NCBI GenBank assembly: GCA_963565915.1
Contig: OY751487.1
Location: 1,426,001 to 1,490,000 of the forward strand
Direction: 5' to 3'
From: Entoloma clypeatum
Taxonomy: Eukaryota; Basidiomycota; Agaricomycetes; Agaricales; Entolomataceae
DNA: 64,000 nucleotides
Position 1 is the first letter of the stretch. Every line of letters begins with the position of its first letter. The notes beneath the pieces were generated by a model, which was not told the DNA's origin, did no database searches, and saw only the letters and a program-made list of their open reading frames with translations. Positions 1 to 11,329 of this stretch are shown here, in pieces. A program made the position numbers and the translations under genes.

Positions 1-1660
1 ACAGACTGAAAACGAAAAGCATGCAGAGCCAACTGATTATATAAGAAAACAAACAAAGAACAAACATTATCAATTGGCCTCCCCTGAACTTTGAGCTTAT
101 ATAACCAAGATTTTATGGCCTCAAATAATGTAATCATATAAGATCAAGGTCCTCCACCCTTCTCACACCCTCATTTCAAATCCTTACTCTAACCTTCTAA
201 CCTTCTAACCTCTAACCCTAACTACCCTAATCATCTAACCCTAACCAATTCTAACTGGACCCTAACCACCAAACCTAACTTTCCCATGGTCACATGACCT
301 GTCAAAAAGGCATGAAATACCCTTCTCTGAACATATTTCTGAAAGGTCATGTAATCCTAAAAAGATCACATGACTTTGTCTCTCAGATTTCTCTTTTAAC
401 ACTTTTTCTTTTGGTCATGTGACTTGCTTATATTAATGATTAGTCAGCCAGTTGCCCAGTCTGATGTATGAATATAGTTGCATAGGCTGGATATATAATA
501 TATACAGGTAACATTGGGGCAGTTTTGTAAGCCACTGTATGAGCCTGGGCAGTTGACCATGGACAGTGGACAGGCTGGATGCATCAGGTGTTTTGGGCAA
601 CTATCCAGGATTGATATATGAACCTGGCTGTATCAAGTGTTAGGGAGGGGCAATGGTGGCAGTGGTGGTGGTGGTGAGGAAAGAGGTGGTCATCAGCTGT
701 CACGATGTGACAACAACACTGATCGACCCTCGGAAGTTGCTGAATGTCATAGGTCATGACCTTGTTATTGATTACTGGGGAGGAATTCCTGCAGAATTTC
801 TCTGAAATTTTCAACCATAGGAATTTCATTCCTTTTGGATTCCTGGAGATATCCTAGCAGAATCCTGGCAGAATTTTACAGCACTTCTCACTCAAATATA
901 TCACAAAAGAACTCAAAAACTTTCCCCTTCTTTACCACCACTGATGCTGCGCACTGTCTGTTCATTTTCTCGCTCACTTGTGGCGCAGGTGCATACAACC
1001 TTGAGGCTTCAGCCCTCAACCAGCTTGTCTAGTGAGAGATATTCATGAAGGTAATCCATCTTGTCATGCACCTCATCCATGCCTGATGCACTTTTCCACA
1101 CCAGTCCACCTGAAGAGTCAAGACAATATCTGTTAAGAACTGATTGATAAAATGTTGGAGCTACGTTGGACATGTTGGAGGGTCAGAGGGTTGGAGCATG
1201 TGCAATGTAGGGACAAGGACTTGGCTTCAACTTGTGTGTTGCGCCCTTGCTAATATGTTGGTGTCCTTATTTCAGAGGATCAGAGGATCAGAGGGTCGGA
1301 GGTTGGACTCAAGTTAAGAGATGGAAAGAGGACGGGAGGTGTGATGTCAAATCTAAGTTGATATTCAAACTGAAGCTAACACATGATTCTACATAAGTTT
1401 AAATACTATGTTGGAGGATGTGTGGCTTTGTTGGAGTTGGATAACGAGTGGCTGTCAAAGATGCTTAACATGAGTAAAGTGGTTGGATGTAAGTAATGTA
1501 CATAGTAACAAGATTCATAACAGTAAGTATGCATAATAAGTATTTGTCAAAATGTTGGAGGTGTTGGAATTGGTCAGAAATCATCGGAGCTGATCAGACT
1601 GTAACAATATCCAACACAAGCTGAACCCCTGAAAAAATCCACTCATCTGCTCCATCTGGG
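1..1660. other. Anonymous AT-rich DNA, no gene seen
   Basis: No reading frame here looks like a protein: the longest open stretches are under 85 codons and low in complexity, such as a His-rich stretch near 650-700. The segment holds short T/C-rich tracts, a degenerate CCCTAA-like patch at about 180-270, and scattered purine-rich repeats around 1170-1310. Old transposon debris is likely, but I cannot name a family. Confidence 0.5.
178..275. repeat. Degenerate CCCTAA-like interstitial repeat
   Basis: The stretch repeats variants of CTAACC and CCCTAA (TCTAACC, CCCTAACTA, CCCTAACC) with irregular spacing. TTAGGG is the usual telomere unit in filamentous fungi, so this could be an old interstitial telomeric patch. 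The array is short and imperfect, and simple-sequence drift is equally possible. Confidence 0.4.
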
Positions 1661-1865
1661 TAGTGTTGCCACGGCTCGGCTAGCCAGATATTCAGCTAGG
1701 CAAGCTGGATCAAGCTAGGTGATCAGCTCACCAAGCTGAGCCAAGCCATGTCGTTGGCTTGCTCCAGCTCCGGAGCCGCTTACAAGCCAGCTCAAGCCAG
1801 CTTCATGATGTCATATTATAAAAATATATATATTGGTGTCAAAAAACAAATAATAATACAAAAAT

Positions 1866-2222
1866 GAACTGATGGGTGCAGGGAGGCAGCTGGCCATGTG
1901 AGGCAACCATTGTGGTCAATGGGAGGCCATTGGGCATACAAGGGGATGGTTGGAGGATTGAAAGGGGGCCGTTGGGCATGCAAGGGGATGGTTGGGGCAA
2001 TGGTTGGATGTGAGGGAGGCCGTGGGGCAACAGTTGGATGTGAGGGAGGCCATGGGGCACAAAAGGCGGCTGCTGGGCACATGAGGGGTTGGTGCGTAGT
2101 CAAAAGGAGGCCATTGGGCATGCGAGGGGATGGTTGGGGGGGTTGAAATGAGGCCGTTGGGCACACGAGATGACCATTGGGCACGCAAGGGGATGGTTGG
2201 AGGTCAAAAGGAGGCCATTGGA
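1866..2222. repeat. Minisatellite array, GGCCATTGGGCA orientation
   Basis: Tandem units of roughly 28-40 nt share the core GGCC(A/G)TTGGGCA followed by G-rich spacer words such as AAGGGGATGGTTGG. Unit length varies, so the array is old or recombining. It is inverted relative to the array at 2912-4153 and forms the left arm of the foldback element. Confidence 0.7.
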
Positions 2223-2265
2223 CATAGTGTTGCCGCGGCTTGGCTTGGTTTGGCTTGGCTCCAAA

Positions 2266-2802
2266 TAGTGTTTGAGGATTCAGTCTTATGAACTGGAAAA
2301 TGAAGCTGAACTGGACTGGACTGGACTGGAAGAGACCTGAACTGGCAGTTCAGGTCTCACTGATTTTGAGCTCAACCAGTCTCCAGTCTCTCCAAATTTG
2401 GAAAAAAATTGGACTGGTTCACCCCCAGTTCTAGTTTTGGGTCTGAAAAATATGAACTGTTCCAGTTTTTGACCATATATTTATTCAAAAACTGTACTTT
2501 TATGGGCAAAGATGTTCTTTTATACAGTTTTCAATTATTTTTACAAGAGTTTATATCTAGAATGCTTGAGAAACATGTTATTGATAACAAATTGAGTATA
2601 TTTTCAAGTTTTTGATTGAAAAAACAGGCTTTTGGTAGGTTTATAAATGGTTGAGGATTTTACCAGTTTAAACTGGTTTAAACCAGTCTTTACCAGTCCA
2701 GTCCAGTCTGTTCAGACTTTGAGAAAAAAAAGTGAACTGCCAGTCTCCAGTTCATCAATTTTTTGGTCAAAAAACCGGACTGGACTGAACCCTTGAACAC
2801 TA
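2266..2802. mobile_element. hAT-type MITE G1 with perfect 8-bp target duplication
   Basis: The 537-bp element begins TAGTGTTTGAGG and ends TTGAACACTA, giving an inverted terminal TAGTGTT. It is flanked on both sides by GCTCCAAA (2258-2265 and 2803-2810), an exact 8-bp duplication as expected for hAT transposition. The interior is rich in CCAGTCC/GGACTGG words in both orientations, and no protein is encoded. It interrupts the foldback element, so it is younger than that element. Confidence 0.85.
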
Positions 2803-2911
2803 GCTCCAAAAGCCTTGGCTTTTGATGGGCTCGGCTCCAATGATTAGCCAAGCCAAGAATTTTGGCTCAGCTCCATTTATAAGCGGCTTCAAACCGGCTC
2901 CGTCTCCATTC

Positions 2912-4153
2912 GACCCCACCGCCTCCTCGCATGTCCAACGACCTCCACTGACACCCAACGACCGCCTCACATGTCCAGGGGCCTCCATGTGTGCCCAGTG
3001 GCCTCCTCGCGTGCCCAATGGCCTCCTACAATGCCTAACCGCCTCCACTTGACTCCAATGGCCACTTCTTATGCCCAGCGACGTCCACTGACGTCCAGTG
3101 GCATCCCCTCGTGCCCAACTGCCTCCTCTCAACCCCAGTGGCCTCCTCTCGACCCCAACAATGTCCACTCATGCCCAGTGGCATCCCCTGTGCCCAACGG
3201 CTGTTTCGGTACCCAACGGCCGCCTCTCATGCCCAATGCCCTCCTCTTGACCCCAACAAACTTCACTCATGCCCAGTGGCGTTCCCTCATGCCCAATGGC
3301 CTCCTCGCATGCCTAACCATCTCCATTCGATGCCCAACAGCCTCCCCTCGACCCCACTGTCTGCCTCTCATGCCCAATGGCCGCCTCTTGTGCCCAACCC
3401 CTTCCTCTCAACCCCAGACGTGCCCAATGGCCTCCTCACATGTCCAACGGCCTCCTTAGTTGCCCAATGGCCGCCCCTTGTGCCCAACCCCCTCCTCTTG
3501 ACCCCAACGACATCCAATCATGCCCAGTGGCATTCCGTCATTCCCAACGGCCGTTTTGGTGCCTAACGGCTGCCTCTCATGTCCAATGCCCTCCTCTCAA
3601 TCCCAATGGCCTCCTCTCGACCCCAATGACCTGCAGGCATGCCTGGTGGCCTCCTCAGTTGCAAAACGGCTGCCTCTCATGCCCAACGGCCTCCTCTCGA
3701 CCCCAACAACCTCCAGGCATGCCCAACAGCCACCTCTTTTGGCCAACGACCTCCCCTGGTGCCAAACCCTGTCCCTTTGACCCCAATGGCCTCCAGGTGT
3801 GCCCAATGGCCGCCTCTCATGCCCAACCCCCTCCTCTTGATCCCAATGGCCTCCTCTTGTGCCCAACCCAGTCCTCTCAACCCCAACAGCCTCCAGGCAT
3901 GCCCAACCCCCTCCTCTCGATCCCAACGGCGGCCCTCTAAACCCCAACAACATCCACACATGTCCAGTGGCATCCCCTCGCGTCCAACGGCCACCCCTCG
4001 TGCCCAACCCCTTTCTCTCAACCCCAATGGACTCCAGGCATACCCAACGGCATCCTCACATGCCAAATGGCTGCCCCTCATGCCCAACCCCATCCTCTCA
4101 ACCCCAACGGTCTCCAGGCCTGCCCAACGGCCTCCAGTCATGCCCAACGGCCT
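2912..4153. repeat. Long minisatellite array, TGCCCAAYGGCC orientation
   Basis: About forty irregular units carry the core GCCCAA(T/C)GGCC alternating with CTCCTCTCGACCCCAA or CTCATGCCCAA words. Spacing between cores alternates, giving a higher-order pattern. Several long open frames on both strands (up to about 190 codons, Pro/Ser/Gln-rich) result from the repeat having few stop words, and I do not regard them as genes. This is the right arm of the foldback element. Confidence 0.75.
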
Positions 4154-4374
4154 CGCTAGTATTACATTTAAATTTAAACTTAGTTTATTATATATTTTTA
4201 AGTTAATCATTTAATGTACACGTAGCAGGCTTGAGCAGCTCCCGAGCTGGAGCCAGAGCTTCGTTCAGCTCGGCTCCCATGGGAAAAGCCGGTGGTGTGG
4301 CTCGTGTGGCTTCAGCTCCCCAATAGCTCAGCTCTGGCTTGAGCTGGCTCGGAGCCCAAGCCGCGGCAACACTA

Positions 4375-4871
4375 TTTGACAGATTTTAACTGAATCACTC
4401 CTGAAAAAACCTTGAGAAAACCGGATCACATCCTGCTTGTTTCTCAAATTTTCCAGGTTATCCTGACTCAAACCCTTAAAGTTGGACTCAGTGTTGATCA
4501 AATCAAATTTCTCATTCGGACTGATTTAAACCAAATTAGGCAAGATCAAACCTAAAATAGCCCTGAAAAAACCCACTCCCACGCGACCCAATTTTCACTG
4601 GGCTTCAACCACCACTCACCTCTCTCGCCGTTGCACATCACGACCACAGCGACCACAGGTAAGCCCTCCCCCCATTATTGTTCCACCCCTCATTGACCAA
4701 CTGCCCTTGCTGTGCCATGTCACCACCGACCATGCCTTGTCATCAGCTGTGATGAGTAAGCCCACCTCCATCTTCATCACCTGTGCACTGACAGACACAA
4801 TGACCAGTGCCAAAGGCTGCCACGCTGCCTCCCAACCTCACCCAGCTGCCCTTGCCATGCTATGTCACTGA
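4375..4871. other. Non-coding spacer
   Basis: The region between the foldback element and MITE G2 has no gene-like frame. It contains a C-rich tract around 4570-4860 with CACCACC words. The motif CCCTGAAAAAA(C/T)CCACTC at about 4562 resembles a stretch just left of the foldback element at about 1626, so the flank may share ancestry with that side. Confidence 0.4.
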
Positions 4872-5390
4872 TAGTGTTTTGAAGTCCAGTCTCAAAGACC
4901 TAGAACTGGACCAGAACCAGACTGGTAAAGACTGGTGAGAGACTGGACTGCAGTCTCAAGTTTCAGATTTTTGAGGATTGACCAGTCTCAGGTTCTTCAA
5001 ATGTTGGAAAAAAAGAAGACTGGTTCAACACCAGTCTTGATTTGAGACTCAAAAAATGTAAACTGGTCATAGGTTCACGCAGGTTCATATAGGTTCACAT
5101 AGATTCTTGAAGGTTCCCATAGATTTTGTTCATCAAAACTTCTATAAAATGTTTTGAAATGTGTTATAAATGATACTTTGAAACAGTTTTAATAAATTGG
5201 ATAATAACCAGTTTAAACCAGTTCGAACCAGTCCTGGTTTACTTTTTTGAGAAAGGAAAGACTGATTCACCAGTCTTTGACCAGTCCAGTCCTGGTTTCA
5301 GTTTTTTGGAGAAACCACTCAACCAGTCTTGGTTCTAGGTTCTTAATTTTTTGGGCAAAAAACCGGACTGGACTGGACTTTCAAACACTA
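4872..5390. mobile_element. hAT-type MITE G2 with perfect 8-bp target duplication
   Basis: The 519-bp element begins TAGTGTTTTGAAG and ends CTTTCAAACACTA. GTCACTGA flanks it exactly at 4864-4871 and 5391-5398, the 8-bp duplication expected of a hAT. Like G1 it is filled with CCAGTC/GACTGG words and has a GGACTGGACT tract just inside the right end, so both belong to one non-autonomous family. No transposase is encoded. Confidence 0.85.
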
Positions 5391-5398
5391 GTCACTGA

Positions 5399-6511
5399 AC
5401 CACCCCACAACACCCCAACCACCCTCTCCGCCTTGCCATGACAATGTCCCAGACACGTTGGCCGCACACCTGACCCTCTGTGCCATGTCACGACCCGGGT
5501 AAGCACCCCTCGACCCCCCCTGTCACTTGGCACGTCACCAGCCCCTGTACCCGCCTCTCACCATCCAGCCACATCCTAGCACCTCCACCCACCCACCACT
5601 GCCAGCTCCCATCACCCCGCCTCCACACCTATGTGCACAACCCCTGAGACCCCACCCACCCCATCTCCTCCCTTGGAAATGTCACCCAACCCTCCCTGCC
5701 ATCCCACGTCAGAGAAGGTGACCATCAGACACCCCCCAGATGTGTTGGCCATGCGCCTGACCCCTGACAGCTGCCTTGTCACCATGGGCAGTGCCCGTAC
5801 CACACCCTGCACACCTCAGCCACCATCCAACCACTCTCTCCATTGTGCCATGTCACAAGATGTGTCCAGATGCACCTGTCCTAACACCTGCATGTCACCA
5901 CGAGCAGGGAGCATCCACTGCAGATCCACGCACCCTTATTGTGCCCTGCATGCCCCATGCTGCCACAGCCCTAGTACTATCAACACTCACCGTGTCCCCT
6001 TCCTTGCCCTGTCATACCCCTTTATCCCATACCTGCCCCGCCTTATGTGGGGGGTCATTAATTATATTTGTGTATTTTGTATCTATTGCATCCCCCCGCC
6101 TTATGTGGGGGTAATAAATTTATTTTATGTTTTCTCATGGTCCCCCCCTATCCCCCCAACTCTTGCCAGTCCCCCTTTTGCCTCAACAAAGGGGGGTTAT
6201 CTTTTTGTTTAGTTTGTATTATAAAATTAAATTGTATAAGATTAGTTGAATACAAGTGAAGCACTGTCATGAAACCTTATTCCACTGGCATCAGAGTCTG
6301 ATCAAGTCTGATTGAGTCTTATGAAAAACTTAAAATGGAGTTTGAATGGAATCCATCAGAATCTGTCGGATTAGGTCGGATTCCACTCAAAAAATGGCAC
6401 TTTTGTAAGGAGTCCGATGGATTATGATGGAGTCCATCAGACTCCGACGGACTCCATTGGTGACTATAGGGGAGTGTAAAGTAGATGAACCAGGCCAAAG
6501 TTCAACTATTC
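5399..6511. other. C-rich low-complexity DNA and unassigned short repeats
   Basis: 5399-6020 is a CACC/CCAC-rich tract whose open frames are low-complexity Pro/His/Thr. Two near copies of a small hairpin word, CCCGCCTTATGTGGGGG, occur at about 6038 and 6097. 6280-6470 carries repeated GGAGTCC/GGACTCC words in both orientations that look like a decayed MITE, but I could not define its ends. Confidence 0.4.
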
Positions 6512-6596
6512 TGAGGGAGGAAAGACTGGACCAGTGGCAAAGTCCAGTCCAGTTCAGATCTCAAACCAAATTTTAGGACTGGACTTCAAAACACTA
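6512..6596. mobile_element. Right-end fragment of a G-family hAT MITE
   Basis: The segment carries the CCAGTCCAGT interior words and ends GGACTGGACTTCAAAACACTA, matching the right termini of G1 and G2. No matching left terminus with an 8-bp duplication is apparent, so it is treated as a truncated copy lying against the next minisatellite array. Confidence 0.5.
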
Positions 6597-7140
6597 ATGT
6601 GAGGGACGGCCATTGGGTACAAGGGATGGCTATTGGGCACGAAATGCCACTGTTGGGCACAAAGAAAGGCCATTGGGCACAAAGAAAGGCCATTGGGCAC
6701 AAAGAAAGGCCGTTGGGAATGAAGGAAGGCCATTGAGCACCAAGAGAGGCTGTTGGGCACGATACAAGGCCATGGGGCAGGAGACGCAGCCATTGGGCAT
6801 GAGGGATGGCTGTTGGGCACAATGACCGTTCCTTCATGCCAAATGCCCTCCCTTTCTGCCCAATGGCTCCCTTCATGCCCAACGGCCATTCTTCATGCCC
6901 AACAGCCATCCTTCTTGTCCAATGGCCATCCTTCTTGTCCAGTGGCCGTTCTTCATGTCCAATGGCCCTCCTTTCACACCCAACAGCTTTCCTGTGTGCC
7001 CAACGGCCGCCACTCATGTCCAATGGCCATCTTGTTTCGTGTCCAACAGCTCTCTTCATAAGAGGAACAGCCATTGGGCAAGAGAAATGACCATTGGGAA
7101 AGAAGTATGGCTGTTGGGCATGAAGGGATGGCTATTGGAT
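6597..7140. repeat. Palindromic minisatellite array
   Basis: The left half (about 6597-6825) repeats GGCCATTGGGCAC followed by AAAGAAA; the right half (about 6840-7055) repeats the inverse, CATGCCCAACGGCCATTC. The last stretch (7065-7140) returns to the first orientation. Together they could form a large hairpin with a turn near 6830. The core is the same as in the arrays at 1866-2222 and 2912-4153. Confidence 0.7.
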
Positions 7141-7382
7141 GCTAGTGAATGACAGGGGTACAGCAAACCCCCAGGGTTTTGGTCAGAGGTAGAGGGGGGT
7201 AAGGGTAAGGGTACAGAAAGTCTACCCTCCATACCACTCAGGGGTATCAGGGCTATGAGGTGGGAGGTCATGGTGACCTCTGAAGAATTCAACTTTTGGG
7301 TGAAGTCACATGACTTTGTTGAATGTGAAAGCCATCAATGAATTCACTCTCTTCGTGATCACCACCACCACCACTGCTTCCT
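7141..7382. other. Non-coding spacer
   Basis: No gene-like frame. A GGGTAAGGGTAAGGGTA stretch at about 7196 and a CACCACCACCACC tract at about 7360 are simple sequence. It separates the palindromic array from the last minisatellite block. Confidence 0.35.
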
Positions 7383-7505
7383 TTGCGCCCAACAGCTGCT
7401 CCTAGTGCCCAACGGCCTCCAGTCCAGCCCAATGGCTGTCTCTCGTGCCCAACGGCAGCCCCTCATCCCCAATGGCCACCCCTCACACCCACTGGCCGCC
7501 CCTAT
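7383..7505. repeat. Short minisatellite block truncating Gypsy A1
   Basis: Four to five units of GCCCAA(C/T)GGC with CTC-rich spacers. The block abuts A1 exactly where homology to A2 stops (about 7505), so the array, or an event that brought it in, removed the A1 3' LTR. Confidence 0.6.
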
Positions 7506-7577
7506 GGAGAGGGCTTCACCCATGAGGGCAGTGATGGCGGGGTTGGTTTCAGTGGATGTGGTGGTGGCGGTGGACAT
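7506..7577 (-). pseudogene. Truncated ORF3 of Gypsy A1
   Basis: The first 24 or so codons match the start of A2 ORF3 (a Met-Ser-Thr start, then an INP-like helix that ends GEALS). The frame then runs into the minisatellite and becomes repeat-derived. It shows that ORF3 belongs to the A family rather than to a single copy. Confidence 0.6.
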
Positions 7578-7700
7578 GGTGCGGAGGATGTTGGAGAGAT
7601 AGAGGAAGAATGGAGTAGCTATATTGAAGACGGAGCAGAGAACTCGGTGGGTTTTTTGACTGATGAGGTCGATGCTGTTGCTGATTTCAACGGGTGTCTT

Positions 7701-10700
7701 TTATTGTGGACGTGACGGGTTCTGCCGATGGAAATCACAGATCAAATCTTGAGCATTCTGAACATTAGCTCGCGGTTCCCATGTGTTCTCTTCTGGGCCG
7801 TATCCTTCCCACTGGACGAGGTACTGGATCTTTCCGCGGAACTTTCGAGAGTCCAGGATCGTAGACACATGGTACTCTTCTCGTCCTTCGACGATGATCG
7901 GGTCAGGGGCTGGTTTCTTTTTCTGGATGGCGTACTTCGGAGTTTCATATGGTGACAACAGGGTCTCGTTGAACACAGGGTGAATCATCTTCCAAGTCTT
8001 CGGAAGATCAAGAAGGTACACGCTAGCCCCTTTCTTCTCTAGGACTTTGAATGGTCCATGTCGGAGTGCATCAAGTTTCTTTGAGGGTCGATCGGTCCTG
8101 ATGTTAGTCCCTTCCAGCCACACCTTGTCTCCGATGCGGTAGTCCCGAGACGGACTTCGCCGTGTGTCAACTGTCTTCTTCATCTGATCCTGTGCTTGTT
8201 TCAGCGCAGCATTGGCTTCTTCTCGTGCCTGTTTGAGTTTTTTCAAGAAGTCGTTGGCAGCCGGATTGGTATCTTCTAACACGAGTTCTCCCTTCCACGG
8301 ATGTAAACCGTAGTTGAGGTAGAATGGGGTGTGCTTCGTTGCCTGGTGTTCTTTGTCATTGTACTGGAACTCTGCAATTGCGATCCATTCTGCCCAATCA
8401 TCCTGTAGATGGTTGACAAAGTTTCGTAAGAATGCTTCTGTTTCCTGATGCGATCGCTCGGCCTGTCCATCAGTCTGTGGGTGGTATGCGGTGGACAGGT
8501 TTCTCTTGATCCCTAACATGCGGCAGAGTATCTCCATGAACTTCGCAGCGAACTGTGGTCCCCTATCGCTGATGATCTTCTTGGGGATTCCATGAAGCTT
8601 CCATATCTGATCCCGATAGATCTTGGCTAATCCTTCAGCCGATAGTTCCACGGTTGTCGGAATGAGGTGAAGCATCTTTGAATGTCTATCCGTGATGACC
8701 AGGATTGCGTTTTTTCCATCAGATTCTGGTATTGGTCCCACGACGTCGATTCCTATGTCTTCCCATGGGTGACTTGGTGCTGCATGGGGATGTAGCGGAG
8801 CATGTCGCTTTTGTCGGTTAATCTTGTTGCGTTGACAAGTGTCGCAACCCTTCACGTACTTCTTCACATCATGCAGTATGGTAGGCCACCAGTAGGTGCG
8901 AGTGAGGAGTTCATGTGTCCGGTACTGTCCTGGATGTCCAGCCACTGGTGCATCGTGTGATTCAAACATCAATTCTTGTCGCAATTGTGGATCTGGCGGG
9001 ACATAGACTCGTTCGCCTGCATATGTGATGCCGTTTTCCTGTTGATACGAATGAGGATTCTTCTTTAGACCCTGGGCTACTTCTGTCTCCATGCGGTTTG
9101 AACCCTTGATGCGTGCGATCCACGGATTTTCGATGGTCGTGACGTTTCCAATTTTGATGGAATCAGATGTTTCACCCCCTTCAAAGAATTGTTCCTCCGT
9201 GAACATCTCCATTTGTACCACATCTTCTGATTCCAAGCGCTTCAAGAATAGTCCCTCCTTGAGCATTTGGTCACTGTCCTGTGGTTCGAGTTCCGCTTCA
9301 TACCAGGGTAAGCGTGACAGGATGTCCGCTTTCGCATTGGTCTTGCTGGGCACATGCCATAATTCGAAGTCATAGTCCTGTAACTTCATTTTCCAGTGTC
9401 GCTGTCGTTGATTCAGGTCCTGAGGATGACGGAAGTATTCCAGGTTCTTGTGATCGGTCAAGATTTCAAAACGTTCCTTGGCTTCGAGCAGATAGTGTCT
9501 CCAATCTTTCAATGCTTCCACGACTGCCAGAAGTTCCTTGTCGTATATCTCGTAATTCTGTTCGGCCGCGGACATGGTCCGCGACAAGAACACGATGGGG
9601 TGCCATTTGTTGTCTTGCTTCTGAGAGAGTACTGCTCCAATTGCATAGCCCGATGCATCGGTTTCAACCCTGAACTGTCCCTCTGGTTTTGATAATGCCA
9701 AGACTGGTGCCGATGTAATTGCCCGTATGAGACCTTCAAAGGCTTGTTGCTCTGTTGGTCCCCAAGTAAATGCTGTACTGCCTGTGAGCGCGGTGAGAGG
9801 TTTTGCGATGTTTGAGTACCCTTCAATAAAATGTCGATAGAAGTTAGCAAATCCAAGGAACTTCTGAACTTCCTTTTTTGATGTGGGTGCTCGCCAGTTT
9901 CGAATTGTATCCACCTTCTCAGTTTCCATCTCAACATGTCCCTCACCAATCACATATCCCAATATAGGACATTTCGTTACTTCCCATAAACACTTCTTCT
10001 CATTTAGGAACAAATCATTGTCCGATAGGATCTGTAGGATTTCTTTGGTGTTTCGCGCGAGTTCTTCCTTGCTTTTACCGATAACCACGATGTCATCCAT
10101 GTAGATCACGCAGATACGTCGGCAAATCTGGTCACGGAATAGACTAGCCATCATTCGAGAGAACGTTCCCGGGGAGTTGCAAAGACCGAAAAACATGACC
10201 AATGGTTCGAACAATCCTCGACTGGTGAGGAAGGCAGCTTTCCATTCATCGCCCTCCTCAATCCGGACGTTGTTATAGCCCCACATGATGTCCATTTTAT
10301 TGAAGTAGACCGCATCTTTCAGTACGTCCAAGAGATCCTTGTCTTTGACCGTGAATTTATTGACCATGCGGTAATCTTGTACCAATCGTTTGGAGCCATC
10401 CTTCTTGTTGATGAAGAAGCAAGGGGAGGCATAAGGGGATTTGGACGGGCGGATCTTTCCCGTTGCTAGACCCTTGTCAATGAATGCGTCCAATTCTTCT
10501 TGTTCCTTTTGCGTCATGGGATATGTATTTCCCCCTAGTTCCTTTGGTGCGTCCGGTGTAAGTTCGATACCATGGTCCCATTCCCTTTCCTTTGGGATCT
10601 TGTCAAAGTTCTCTTTCTCGAAAAGATGAGCAAATTGTTCAACATATGAGGGTCGTTTGGTTGTGGGAGGTGGTGTGGGAGTGACAGCTTCCAAAATAGG

Positions 10701-11288
10701 GTCTCCAGGCTTCCATTTCTGATCCGACTTTTTGGGTGCATCTTTGTCGCGCACCTCAACCATGCGAACCCGGTGTTTGCGACCATTAAGGTTAATCCTG
10801 AAATCCGAGTGTTTGGTTCAACATGTTGTTGGGCACGGGTTAAATGTTACCGCGCCGGTTGTCCAATTGATTGTGGGGTTGTGGTGTACCAACCAGTCAT
10901 GTCCCAAGAGCATGTCTGTTCTCCCAATGTCCAGTACCATTGCTTCCATGGTTTTCTGATGTGCTCCCAAATCCAGTTTGACTTCGGCAAGTTGGCTCGC
11001 TTTCTGTTGTCAATTTGGTGATCCATCCGCATTTAGGATTGCTATGGGTGGTATTCCTCGTGTGGGGAGGTTCTGTTCGCGTACTATTCTGGGATGAATG
11101 CATGTGTGTTCATATCCGCTGTCAACCTCAGGTCGGATAACCTTTGGTCCTCGTCGTGTTTTGAGCTGCGCTAACAGCCTGATTTCTCGTCTTTTCGGAG
11201 GTTTATCTCCCTTCACAATCTTAGTCGACGCAGTGGCTCGCTTGGCAGGGATGACATAGGTTCTATTGTCTGCAGTCATACAAGGCAA
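7701..11288 (-). pseudogene. pol: Gypsy A1 pol (protease, RT, RNase H, integrase, chromodomain), inactivated
   Basis: Read on the minus strand, the order is aspartic protease (VDSG), reverse transcriptase with an intact YMDD, RNase H (ETDASG), integrase zinc region (HDAPVAGH then CDTC), integrase catalytic core (D, D and E kept in DVVGP, SDRGPQ and AERSHQ), and a C-terminal chromodomain ending in WEPR. It is one frame aligned with A2, interrupted by a TGA where A2 has CGA (just after the protease, about 11010) and another TGA around 10820 where A2 has CAA. An in-frame 21-nt loss removes the FPLPRIN segment of RT near 10345. Most of the protein could still be made from position 10763 down, but not from gag through protease. 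Confidence 0.85.
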
Positions 11289-11329
11289 GCAAGTCCGTTT
11301 AATAGATAAGGGTCGCGACTTAGCGTCGT

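Larger units (their letters stand above)
1661..4374. mobile_element. Foldback-like non-autonomous DNA element with inverted minisatellite arms
   Basis: The left end reads TAGTGTTGCCACGGCTCGGC and the right end is its inverted counterpart, finishing CCGCGGCAACACTA. Inside each end come subterminal GGCTCGGCTC/GAGCTGG words, then an AT-rich spacer, then a minisatellite array; the two arrays run in opposite orientations, so the whole could fold back on itself. A second copy of the terminal repeat (TAGTGTTGCCGCGGCTTGGC) starts at 2224, which suggests two related elements nested or fused, and MITE G1 sits inside. The termini resemble hAT ends. I found no convincing target duplication around either boundary pair, so the exact limits are uncertain. 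No transposase is encoded; long open frames in the arrays are repeat artefacts. Confidence 0.55.

Noticed and set aside
2912..4153. Possible CRISPR array
   Set aside because: Repeats are degenerate and of uneven spacing, with no unique spacers or cas genes, and the genome is fungal.
2971..4214. Long overlapping open frames (up to about 190 codons) on both strands
   Set aside because: They are translations of the minisatellite, with the same short Pro/Ser/Gln or Arg/Gly words in several frames and both strands; the repeat simply lacks stop words.
1661..4374. Target duplication for the foldback element
   Set aside because: Left flank CATCTGGG (or ATTGGACA at the inner end) does not match right flank TTTGACAG, so no duplication is claimed.
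6554..7152. Open frames of 85-160 codons in the palindromic array
   Set aside because: Repeat-derived, no domain, mirrored on both strands.
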